This document shows, in pieces, positions 42,493-50,911 of a stretch of DNA of 64,000 bases. The stretch lies in NCBI GenBank assembly GCA_047601745.1, contig JASGIS010000001.1, positions 2,356,001 to 2,420,000 of the forward strand, read 5' to 3'. Numbering within the stretch: the stretch's first letter is position 1; each line of letters opens with the position of its first letter. This DNA comes from JAKPAM01 sp047601745 (lineage in GTDB: Bacteria > Pseudomonadota > Gammaproteobacteria > Burkholderiales > Burkholderiaceae_E). The notes beneath the pieces are model-generated. The model did no database searches and was not told where the DNA came from. It saw only the letters and a program-made list of their open reading frames with translations. The position numbers were made by a program, and so were the translations under genes.

Positions 42493-44286
42493 GTGATAGC
42501 CACCGAACCCGGTACGACGGCCCGGCTATCGGACGATCCCGAATTCGATCGGCTGCGGATCCGCGTGGTCGCCGAACAGGCATCCGGCCTGCGCACGCAG
42601 ATCACGCTGACGGCGGTGGTCATCGTCGCGATCGCCTGGCACGCCGTGCCGGGCGTCATCCTGGGCCTGTGGTTCGCGGCCGTCGTCATCGCCCGCGAGT
42701 GGCGGGCCGTTTTCCTGCGGGCATCGTGGTCGGCGTCGATGGAGGCCGGCCGGAGCATCCGCCGCCTGATTTTGGCCAACGCGATCATCGGTGTCGTCAA
42801 CGGCTCGGCGGCCCTGATGATGCACTGGACCGACGATTCGATGGACGCGATCCTGACGATGGTTCTCGTGTCCTGGGGCGCCGGCGCGGTGTCCACCAGC
42901 GCGATCGTGATGCCGGCGTTCTACATCTACGCCGGCCTGCTGTTCGTGCCGACCGCGTTGGTCTGGCTGCTGCGGCTGGACTGGACCGGCTGCGGGATCG
43001 GGGTGCTGGTGCTGATGTTCTTCGGCGTGCAGAGCCGGTTCGCCCGGCAGAACTTCGAGACCTTCCTGGCCTCGTTCAACGTTCGCCGCGATTACGAGGC
43101 GCTGGCCTCTCGGCTCGGGCGCGAGCAGCAGGAACTGGCGATCGCCCGCGATGACGCCGTGCGCGCCAACCTGGACAAGAGCCGCTTCCTGGCCGCGGCC
43201 AGCCACGACCTGCGCCAGCCGATGCAGTCGCTGCTGCTCAACAGCGGAGAACTGCTGCGATTGCCGCTGGACGATGAGGCCAAGCAGATCGGGCAGGACA
43301 TCGTCAGCGGCGTCGACGAGCTGCGCGGCATGCTCGACGCGTTGCTCGACGTCTCGAAGCTCGATGCCGGCGCGGTGATCCCGGTTCTGCGGGTAGTGGC
43401 GATCGATAGGCTGGTTTCGCGGGTCGCCGCCAGTTTTCGGCCGGCGGCGGCGCAGCGGGGTCTGGCGCTCAGGATCGAATCGAGCGGCACGCTGCTGGTC
43501 CGAACGGATCCCGATCTGTTCCGGCGGATCCTGTCGAACCTGATCGACAACGCATTGAAGTTCACCGAACGCGGCGAGATCGTCGTGTCGGTCGCGGACG
43601 CGGGCGAGCGGGCCCGCGTCGAGGTCGAGGACACCGGCGCCGGCATCGCCGAAGGGCATCGGCAGCAGATCTTCGAGGACCTGGTGCAGCTGCACAACCC
43701 CCAGCGCGGCCGGGGTAAGGGACACGGTCTGGGGCTGGGCATCGTTCGGCGCCTGGTCAAGCTGCTGGCGCTGGATCTGGAGTTCACGTCGGTGGTCGGC
43801 GTCGGCAGCCGCTTCACTCTCTGGCTGCCTGCCGCGCCGGCGCAGACGCCGTCGCCGGACGAGCGAGCCGGGTACTCGCTGTCTCCGCTGCGACTCGACG
43901 GCAAGCGGATCCTCGTGCTCGATGACGACTCGATGGTTCGTGGTGCGTTCTTCCACGCACTGTCGAACCTGGGCTGCGAGGTTCGCACGGCCGGTACCGA
44001 CGAGGAGGCGCTCGCCGTACTGGAGGAGTTCGAAGCCAACGCGGCGCTGGTCGACTGGCGGCTCGCCGCAGGGCGATCGGGGTTGGACGCAGTGGCGCTG
44101 ATCCGGGAACGCAGGCCCGGGCTGCCCGCGGTGCTGGTGTCGGCCGACGCCGATGAGCGCCTGCGCGCGGAAGGGGCGCAACACCAGGTCGAGGTATTGA
44201 GAAAGCCGGTCGATATCGATTCGCTGGCGTCGAGTCTGCAGCGCGCGCTGGCGATCGACGCGACGGCTCGGCAACCAGCGGCATGA
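42493..44286 (+). CDS. Hybrid sensor histidine kinase with C-terminal receiver domain
   Basis: 597 residues starting at a GTG immediately after the response regulator stop, preceded by GGGGGAT. The N-terminal ~180 residues contain five to six hydrophobic segments (for example QITLTAVVIVAIAWHAVPGV), with no obvious extracellular sensor loop. Dimerisation box FLAAASHDLRQPMQSLLL with H238. ATPase boxes: RRILSNLIDNALKFTERGE, VEDTGAGIAEGH, and KGHGLGLGIVRRLVKLL. C-terminal receiver at ~470-590 with D521 in ALVDWRLAAGRSG. It senses an unknown membrane or cytoplasmic signal and signals to the adjacent regulator. The fusion gene starts 49 bp downstream, so the three probably form one transcript. Confidence 0.93.
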   Translation: MIATEPGTTARLSDDPEFDRLRIRVVAEQASGLRTQITLTAVVIVAIAWHAVPGVILGLWFAAVVIAREWRAVFLRASWSASMEAGRSIRRLILANAIIGVVNGSAALMMHWTDDSMDAILTMVLVSWGAGAVSTSAIVMPAFYIYAGLLFVPTALVWLLRLDWTGCGIGVLVLMFFGVQSRFARQNFETFLASFNVRRDYEALASRLGREQQELAIARDDAVRANLDKSRFLAAASHDLRQPMQSLLLNSGELLRLPLDDEAKQIGQDIVSGVDELRGMLDALLDVSKLDAGAVIPVLRVVAIDRLVSRVAASFRPAAAQRGLALRIESSGTLLVRTDPDLFRRILSNLIDNALKFTERGEIVVSVADAGERARVEVEDTGAGIAEGHRQQIFEDLVQLHNPQRGRGKGHGLGLGIVRRLVKLLALDLEFTSVVGVGSRFTLWLPAAPAQTPSPDERAGYSLSPLRLDGKRILVLDDDSMVRGAFFHALSNLGCEVRTAGTDEEALAVLEEFEANAALVDWRLAAGRSGLDAVALIRERRPGLPAVLVSADADERLRAEGAQHQVEVLRKPVDIDSLASSLQRALAIDATARQPAA

Positions 44287-44335
44287 TCCCGAAGCGGGTG
44301 CGTGGTCGGCGCTTAGTCCGGGGAACGGAGGGCAG

Positions 44336-47300
44336 ATGCACGAGGGCAATCCCAAGCGCAGGCTGTCGGAGAACGCGACCGCGCTGCTGACCGACCCGGC
44401 GATCGAGGCGGACGAGCAGGGCTTCGACTGCGACGTGCTGATCGTCGGCAGCGGCTATGGCGGCGCCGTCGCGGCCGCGCGACTGGCCGGACTGGTGCAT
44501 GGCGGTCCGAACGACGAAGAACGACGGCCGTTGCGCCTGTTCGTGCTGGAGCGCGGCGAAGAATACCTGCCCGGCATGTTCCCGTCGTCGTGGTCCGAGC
44601 TGCCCGGTCACGTTCGCTTCGCCGCCGACGGAGCGCGGCCGGCCCGCGGTGTCGCGACCGGGCTGTTCGACATGCGCCTCGGCGAGGATGTCAACGTGCT
44701 GGTGGCCAACGGGTTGGGCGGCGGGTCGCTGATCAACGCCGCGGTGATGGAGCGTCCGACGTCCGATGCGTTCGCCAGCGGCTGGCCGCAGGCGCTGGCC
44801 ACCCATCGTGCTGCGCTGGATGCGGCTTTCGGCCGGGCCGAGGACATGATCGACGGCTGGCACATCGACGATCGGCTGCCCGCCGACCGCCAGCGGCTGC
44901 CGCGCAAGACGAATCGGATGCTCGATCTGGCCGACCGGCTCCCGGCGTTCGACGCGCGGACCGTCCGGATGGCGATCTCGGCGAACGAGGGTTCGTCGAA
45001 CGGCAGCCTGCCGCTGGCGGCCTGCACGCTGTGCGGCGACTGCGTGTCCGGCTGCAACGTCGGTGCCAAGCGCTCGCTGGACACCAACTATCTGCACGTC
45101 GCCTGGCGCAACGGCGCGCGTCTGTTCTGCGGCGCCACCGTGCACCGCCTGCAGCGCGATGCCGGCGGCTGGTGCGTCGAGTGGTTCCTGTCCGATCCAG
45201 GCGTGTCGAGCCCCGACAAGGCGCTGTACCGGCTGCGATCGCGTTGCGTGGTGCTGTCCGCGGGCGTGCTGGGTTCGACCGAGATCCTGTTGCGCTCGCA
45301 GGAGGGCGGGTTGCCGGTCAGCCGACAATTGGGCAGACGGTTCTCGTCCAACGGCGACGCGATCGCGGCCGCGTACGGCGCCCATCAGCCTGCGGACTGC
45401 CGCAGGCCGGGCGGCATCGGCGAGGATCCGCAGATCGGGCCGACGATCACCGCGATGGCGCGGGTGCCGGTCGACGGCGCGCGGCCCGTCACGATCCAGG
45501 AGTTTTCGATCCCACAGGCCCTGGCACGCGTCCTTGATGAGGTCGTGACGACGTATGGGGCGCTCGACGGGCTGCTGAGCGGGGACTGGCGGGCGGCCGG
45601 CGCGCGCCGGCGCGCCGATCCGATGGCCATCGATGAACGGCGGATGCGCCATACGATGGTCTACGGGATGATGGGCGATGACGGGGCCGCCGGCGTGATC
45701 GAGCCCTGCATCCCGGCCGCCGGCTACGAGTCGGCGAGGTTCGACGGCCAGGTCCGGATCCGCTGGGCGGCGCTGCGCGATGCGCCGGTGTTCCAGGCGC
45801 AGATGGAGATCCTGCGGCGCGCGCACGAGGACAAGGGCCTGGGCGGGCGAATCCTCGGCAACCCGCTGTGGGAGCCGGTGCCGAGGCGATTGGGATTGTC
45901 GGCGTCGCGCGGGCCGGCCGTTTCCGTTCACCCGCTGGGCGGCTGCGCGATCGGCGAGACCGCGATCGACGGCGTCGTCGACTTGTTCGGGCGGGTGTTC
46001 GATGCGCGCGTCGGCGGCTTCATGACCGGGCTCGCCGTGCTCGACGGTTCGATCGTTCCGGTCTCGCTGGGGATCAATCCGGCGCTGACGATCGCGGCGC
46101 TGGCCGAGATGGCGGTGCCGCAACTGATCCGCGACTGGAACCTGCAGGCACCGCAGAGCCGCCTCGCCAGGGGCGTGCTGCCGGCGCCGCGGCTCTTTGC
46201 CGCCGTCCGGTCGGAGCCCGTCCGCACCACGGCGCGGATCGAGGAGACGTCGACCGGTACGCTGACGGTCGAGGAGACCGCTTACCGGGCGGCGTTGAAG
46301 ATCCGGTTCCGGTCCATCGACGACCTGGTCGGCTTCACGCGGCAGACTCCGCGTTCGCTTGTTTGCGAGCAGGTGGGACTGACGTTGATCGCCAAGGAGG
46401 AGCCCGCGGTCCGCTGGGAACTGATGCTCGACGGCGAGGCGGCGCTGCTCGACGAGCAGCGGTCGACGGTGTTCAGCCGGGTCTTTCGCGGCTACCGGCT
46501 GGCGCTCGATCGGATCCGGTCGTTCGGCGTGGTCGGCGAGGGCCTGATGGCTGGGGCGATCGTTCGATTGATGGCCCTGAAGCTGGCCAGCCACGTCGGC
46601 GGCATCCGGGAGATGCGATACCGGTTCAAGGTGACCGACGTGCGCCGCTGGTCTGCGGATGCGACGCCGCCTTCCGAGCTCGCTCAGCGGGCGGCGGTGA
46701 TCGGGCTTCGATGCGGCGATCGGCTCGAGTGGGTCAAGACGCTGTCGTTCGACGACGAGGCCAATCCCTGGCTGCAGTTGTCGTCGGGCGAACTGTTCCA
46801 CGTCGGACCGGGACCGGAGCCGACGCGAGCCAGGCTCGGCCGGTTGACGCTGGATCTTGACGAGATGGCCAATTCGTTGCGGCCGTTGCTGTCGCTCGAA
46901 CGTCAGGCCGATCAGCCGGCCGCACTGGCCGACCTGGCGTCGCTGGGCTTGTTCGTACTGCGCGCATCGCTGCAGATCCACGCGCTGAACCTGCTGTGGC
47001 CGAACGAGCCTCTCGATCGTCAGCCCGAGCGTTTCCCCGGCGAAATCGACGGCCTGCGTCCGGACGTCGAGTTCCGGCGGGTCGCGGGCAGCGTGCACCG
47101 CCTGCGGCTGAGCCGCTACCGGCGCGCGCCGGTCGACTGCTCGCGCAACGTCGTGCTGATGATCCACGGCATCGGTGCGTCGGGTTCGACCTTCGCTCAT
47201 CCGTCGATCCCGGGCAACGGCGTGCGCACGATGCTCGATCAGGGGCGCGAGGTGTGGGTGCTCGATCTGCGCACCAGCATCGCGCTCGAACAGCGCGAGC

Positions 47301-50059
47301 CGTGGTCGTTCGAGACCGTGGCCACGGAGGACATCCCGGCGGCCGTCGAGCGGATCGCCGAGGTACTGGACGACGAGGGCGCGCCGCGCAAGATCGACGT
47401 CATCGCGCATTGCATCGGCGCGGCGATGTTCTACATGGCGCTGATGGACGACGGCCAGGCTCGTGAGCCGGCCGATGATCCGGCCGACGGATCGCCTCAC
47501 TGGTCGACGCACATCGGCGCGGTCGTGCTGTCGCAGGTCGCGCCGCTGGTCAGGTTGAGTCCGTACAACCGCTTCCGCGGATTCGTGGCCAACTACCTGA
47601 AGCAGTATCTGGACGTGCGCACGCTGGACGTGCTGGCGCCGGACGGCACGATGCAGGGCTCGCTGGTCGATGCGCTGCTGGCGACCTTTCCTTACGACGA
47701 CGGCATCGACGGCGCGAGGCCGGATGCCGCGGTGCCGGGCATCGCCGAGTCCGAGCGCCAGAGGCGCCGGCGGATCGGCGCGTTCTCGCGCGCCCGGCAC
47801 CGGGCCGACGGCATCTTCGGACAGTTGATGAATCTGCCGAACATGGCCGACCAGACGCTCGAGCACCTGACGGCGATCTACGGCTGGGTCCGCGTCGAAG
47901 TGATCGCGCAGGTCATCCAGTTCGCGCGCCATAACCTCGTCACCGACGCGAGCGGCCGGAATGCCTGGCTCGATCGCGAGAAGCTCCTCGCGCGCTTCGA
48001 CCGGCCGGTGTTGTTCGTGCACGGCGAGCGCAACGCGGTGTTCGACTGGCGCGGGGCCGTCGACAGCGTGTTGCTGCTCCGATCGGTCTTCCGCGATCGG
48101 CCCTGGCCGGTGTCGATCCTCGGCGCCGGCTTGCTCGGTCCGGCATCGCGCCTGGGCGCCGCGGCGCCCAGGCCCGGCCGGATGTCCCGGCGCGAACTCA
48201 GGCAGTTCGGCCTGACCCGGACGCCGTGGGGGTGGCGAGCCAGCGCGGGCCGGTTCCACGCCGCGATCCTGGCCGGCTACGGACACCAGGACTGCATGAT
48301 CGGCCGCAACGTCGGCCCCGAAGTGTTCACGATGATCGGCGACTTCTTCGATGGCTCGATCGATGGTCGTCGGCTGCCGGCTGCCTCCGCGACGCGACGT
48401 CCGCCGAAAACGATGTCGTGCGGCGTCGACGTGCCCGCGGTCGGACCGATCCTCGGCGCCGTCGGGCGGGAGCCGTCCGGCGAACTGTCGTTGCGGCTGC
48501 TGGTGGGCCCGCGCGCCGAGCGCACGAACTGCCTGGGCATCTGCGTCATCCCCCGGCTGGCGGACGCCGCCGGCAATCCGGCCGACGACTACGACGACGC
48601 CCGACTGCGGGTGATCGGCGTGAGTCCGTCATCGGACCACGACAACCTGTTCGTCTTCAGGATCGCGGAAGACGAGCTGAGCGCGCATCGCCACTGGCTG
48701 GTGCTGACGCTGCACGAGGATTTTCCGGGGCGGATAGCGGGTCGTGACCGGATGGCAAGAGATTCCGCCGTGTCGACCGCGACGCTGGCGCTGAAGTCGA
48801 CGGGCGGCGGGACGACGCTCGAGGAAGAGGCCCGGCAGGGGTTTCGCGAAGCCCTGCGCCAGGGGCGTCTGGCCGAGTTCCTGAGCAGCGGACATCTGGA
48901 CGTTTCGCCGGACTGGGTCCGGGCGGCCAGCAACGACGACGCGGTCGCCGACCAGTTGTGCTTCCTGGCCGGCAGTTGCCACTACCCGGCCGGCCTGTTC
49001 GACCGAGAGGTCGCGCAGGCGTCCTATCGGCGCATGCATACGCGCATCGCGTCGTCCGACGGTCACTCCCCGCAGTTCCTGGTGCTGACCGGCGACCAGG
49101 TCTACGTCGACGAGTACGCAGGGGTATTCGATCCGGCCGACTACGGCGATCGCTATACCGGCGTCTACGAGCGCACGTTCCAACTGCCGGTGGTGCGTGC
49201 GGTGATGCGCGGCGTGCCGGTCTATCCGATGCTCGACGATCACGAGGTCGCCAACGACTGGGAGCGCGGCCGGATGCCCGCGACCGACGTCTTGCCGGCG
49301 CTGGCGACGTACGAGAAATGGCAGCACGCACTGGTGTCCGATCGCGGCCGGGATCCGTGCTACAGCTATCGGTTCTCGCCGGCGGGATTCCCGTTCTTCG
49401 TGCTGGACACGCGCACGGCGCGTACGGGCCGCGCGCTCGCGCGCAAACAGCCCCCGCTGATCGCGCTGCCGCCGCCCGGGGAGGCGAGGCTCGTTCACGC
49501 CGACACGCTCGAACGGCTGCTGACCTGGCTCGAAGCCGGGCCCGATGTACCGAAGTTCATCGTGACGCCGGCCGTGGTCTTTCCGGTGCAGGTCCGGACG
49601 CAGGCGGACGACCCGGGCGAGTGGCTGACGCTCGACGATTGGGGCGGTTATCCGTCGACGCTGTTCACGGTGCTCGATCGCATTCGCGAACGAGCGATCC
49701 GCAACGTCGTCTTCATCAGCGGCGATCTGCACCTGTCGCTGGTGTCGCGGTTGTCGATGCGTGCCGCCGATGGAACCGAAGTCCTCGTCCATTCGATCGT
49801 ATCGAGCGGCCTGCATTCGCCTTGGCCGTTCGCGAACACGCGTCCCGAGGACCTGATCACCGAAGGACGGTTCTCGCTGCGGGTTCCCGGGGCCGAGCGA
49901 TCGGAATGGCCTTCGCTGACGGTGACGACGCCGCTGTCCAGCGCCAGGCAGGGCTTCGCGTGCATCGGCGTCGGCCGGGACGGGGCCGGCCGGTGGCGGC
50001 TGGACGTCGAGTTCGACCACGAGGACGGCGTCCATCGATGGGGCGGGTGCCTGTCGTGA
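44336..50059 (+). CDS. Three-domain fusion: GMC oxidoreductase (cholesterol-oxidase-like) + alpha/beta hydrolase + PhoD-like metallophosphatase
   Basis: 1907 residues, no stop or frameshift. Residues ~30-620: FAD-dependent GMC oxidoreductase with GSGYGG at 38-43, a CxxCxxCxxxC cluster (C230, C233, C236, C240), VHPLGGC with H532, and GINPALTIAALAE with N581. These two match the catalytic His/Asn of the family. About 940-1350: alpha/beta hydrolase with VLMIHGIGASGSTF, nucleophile elbow VIAHCIGAAM (C1026 in place of Ser) and H1317 in AGYGHQDCM. About 1550-1907: PhoD-like phosphatase with TGDQVYVDE (D1587), MLDDHEVANDW (D1634-E1637) and FISGDLHLSLVSR (D1797, H1799). No signal peptide, so it is probably cytosolic. 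GMC-hydrolase fusions are linked to sterol or lipid oxidation; the added phosphatase is unusual. Substrate unknown. Preceded by a two-component pair. Confidence 0.88.
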   Translation: MHEGNPKRRLSENATALLTDPAIEADEQGFDCDVLIVGSGYGGAVAAARLAGLVHGGPNDEERRPLRLFVLERGEEYLPGMFPSSWSELPGHVRFAADGARPARGVATGLFDMRLGEDVNVLVANGLGGGSLINAAVMERPTSDAFASGWPQALATHRAALDAAFGRAEDMIDGWHIDDRLPADRQRLPRKTNRMLDLADRLPAFDARTVRMAISANEGSSNGSLPLAACTLCGDCVSGCNVGAKRSLDTNYLHVAWRNGARLFCGATVHRLQRDAGGWCVEWFLSDPGVSSPDKALYRLRSRCVVLSAGVLGSTEILLRSQEGGLPVSRQLGRRFSSNGDAIAAAYGAHQPADCRRPGGIGEDPQIGPTITAMARVPVDGARPVTIQEFSIPQALARVLDEVVTTYGALDGLLSGDWRAAGARRRADPMAIDERRMRHTMVYGMMGDDGAAGVIEPCIPAAGYESARFDGQVRIRWAALRDAPVFQAQMEILRRAHEDKGLGGRILGNPLWEPVPRRLGLSASRGPAVSVHPLGGCAIGETAIDGVVDLFGRVFDARVGGFMTGLAVLDGSIVPVSLGINPALTIAALAEMAVPQLIRDWNLQAPQSRLARGVLPAPRLFAAVRSEPVRTTARIEETSTGTLTVEETAYRAALKIRFRSIDDLVGFTRQTPRSLVCEQVGLTLIAKEEPAVRWELMLDGEAALLDEQRSTVFSRVFRGYRLALDRIRSFGVVGEGLMAGAIVRLMALKLASHVGGIREMRYRFKVTDVRRWSADATPPSELAQRAAVIGLRCGDRLEWVKTLSFDDEANPWLQLSSGELFHVGPGPEPTRARLGRLTLDLDEMANSLRPLLSLERQADQPAALADLASLGLFVLRASLQIHALNLLWPNEPLDRQPERFPGEIDGLRPDVEFRRVAGSVHRLRLSRYRRAPVDCSRNVVLMIHGIGASGSTFAHPSIPGNGVRTMLDQGREVWVLDLRTSIALEQREPWSFETVATEDIPAAVERIAEVLDDEGAPRKIDVIAHCIGAAMFYMALMDDGQAREPADDPADGSPHWSTHIGAVVLSQVAPLVRLSPYNRFRGFVANYLKQYLDVRTLDVLAPDGTMQGSLVDALLATFPYDDGIDGARPDAAVPGIAESERQRRRRIGAFSRARHRADGIFGQLMNLPNMADQTLEHLTAIYGWVRVEVIAQVIQFARHNLVTDASGRNAWLDREKLLARFDRPVLFVHGERNAVFDWRGAVDSVLLLRSVFRDRPWPVSILGAGLLGPASRLGAAAPRPGRMSRRELRQFGLTRTPWGWRASAGRFHAAILAGYGHQDCMIGRNVGPEVFTMIGDFFDGSIDGRRLPAASATRRPPKTMSCGVDVPAVGPILGAVGREPSGELSLRLLVGPRAERTNCLGICVIPRLADAAGNPADDYDDARLRVIGVSPSSDHDNLFVFRIAEDELSAHRHWLVLTLHEDFPGRIAGRDRMARDSAVSTATLALKSTGGGTTLEEEARQGFREALRQGRLAEFLSSGHLDVSPDWVRAASNDDAVADQLCFLAGSCHYPAGLFDREVAQASYRRMHTRIASSDGHSPQFLVLTGDQVYVDEYAGVFDPADYGDRYTGVYERTFQLPVVRAVMRGVPVYPMLDDHEVANDWERGRMPATDVLPALATYEKWQHALVSDRGRDPCYSYRFSPAGFPFFVLDTRTARTGRALARKQPPLIALPPPGEARLVHADTLERLLTWLEAGPDVPKFIVTPAVVFPVQVRTQADDPGEWLTLDDWGGYPSTLFTVLDRIRERAIRNVVFISGDLHLSLVSRLSMRAADGTEVLVHSIVSSGLHSPWPFANTRPEDLITEGRFSLRVPGAERSEWPSLTVTTPLSSARQGFACIGVGRDGAGRWRLDVEFDHEDGVHRWGGCLS

Positions 50060-50226
50060 GCCGACGGCCGCCGCCTGTCAATAATCAGGATCTATAACCC
50101 CGCGCTAAACCTTGGTGATATGCGTAGCGCCGCATTGCGGACCCTCTGCCCGTCGGTAAAACTGACGCCGTCGAATGGTTTGAAACACAACACAACAAAC
50201 ACAAAACATCGATTCGGAGAGGAGCC

Positions 50227-50901
50227 ATGTCGTCGAACCTAGCGGTACCCGTTGTACCTGCCGCGCCGGCCGCGCCATCCGTGCAGGCGGGCTATGTCGC
50301 CCAGTGGATGTCCCTGGTCGTCGATCAGATCGGTCACGGCATCGTGCTGCTGTCGCCGCAGGGGCGGCTGCTGTATGCCAACGCGGCGGCGCGCGAGCAG
50401 ATCGGCAACGCGCAGGTGCTGCGCGTCGAGGACGGCATCGTCCATGGCCTGTGCGCGGCCGACGAGGGCCGGCTGGCGCTCGGATTGCGCAGCGCGCAGC
50501 GCGGACGGCGCGGCATGGTGTTCCTGTCGTGCAAGGGACAGGAGCGGACGCTGTCGCTGAGCCCGATCACCGAAGGGGCCGGCCTGTCGCTGCCGAGCCC
50601 GCGGCTGGCCGAGGGCAGGGTGGTGGCGATCGTCGTGATCTTCGGGCGCCGCGTGACCTGCGAGGCGGACGGCTTGCTGGCCTTCGGCCGCCAGAATGGG
50701 CTGACGCCGGCCGAGATCCGGGTGCTGGCGGGCCTGGCGTCGGAGCGGGCGCCGGCCGACATCGCGCGCGACGAGGGGCGCGCCGAGTCGACGGTGCGCA
50801 CGCACATCCGCAACGTGCTGGCCAAGACCGAGACGGCGTCGGTGCGGCTGCTGGTCAGCCGGCTGTCGCGGCTGCCGCCGATGCGCGCCGGCGGCGCTTA
50901 G
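50227..50901 (+). CDS. LuxR-type HTH regulator with a PAS-like N-terminal domain
   Basis: 224 residues. An N-terminal PAS-like region (QWMSLVVDQIGHGIVLLSPQ then GRLLYANAAA) is followed by a C-terminal LuxR HTH (LTPAEIRVLAGLASERAPAD to TVRTHIRNVLAKTE). Regulators of this build are common in Burkholderiales next to lipid or sterol catabolism genes. Shine-Dalgarno GGAGAGGAG precedes the ATG. It lies 167 bp after the fusion gene; that gap is AT-richer than usual and likely holds its own promoter. Confidence 0.88.
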   Translation: MSSNLAVPVVPAAPAAPSVQAGYVAQWMSLVVDQIGHGIVLLSPQGRLLYANAAAREQIGNAQVLRVEDGIVHGLCAADEGRLALGLRSAQRGRRGMVFLSCKGQERTLSLSPITEGAGLSLPSPRLAEGRVVAIVVIFGRRVTCEADGLLAFGRQNGLTPAEIRVLAGLASERAPADIARDEGRAESTVRTHIRNVLAKTETASVRLLVSRLSRLPPMRAGGA

Positions 50902-50911
50902 GGCCTCGCGA

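Noticed and set aside
44336..50059. The fusion gene as an assembly artefact joining two or three genes
   Set aside because: Frame and codon pattern are continuous, all three domains keep catalytic motifs, and the linkers contain no stop or start-like break with a Shine-Dalgarno sequence.
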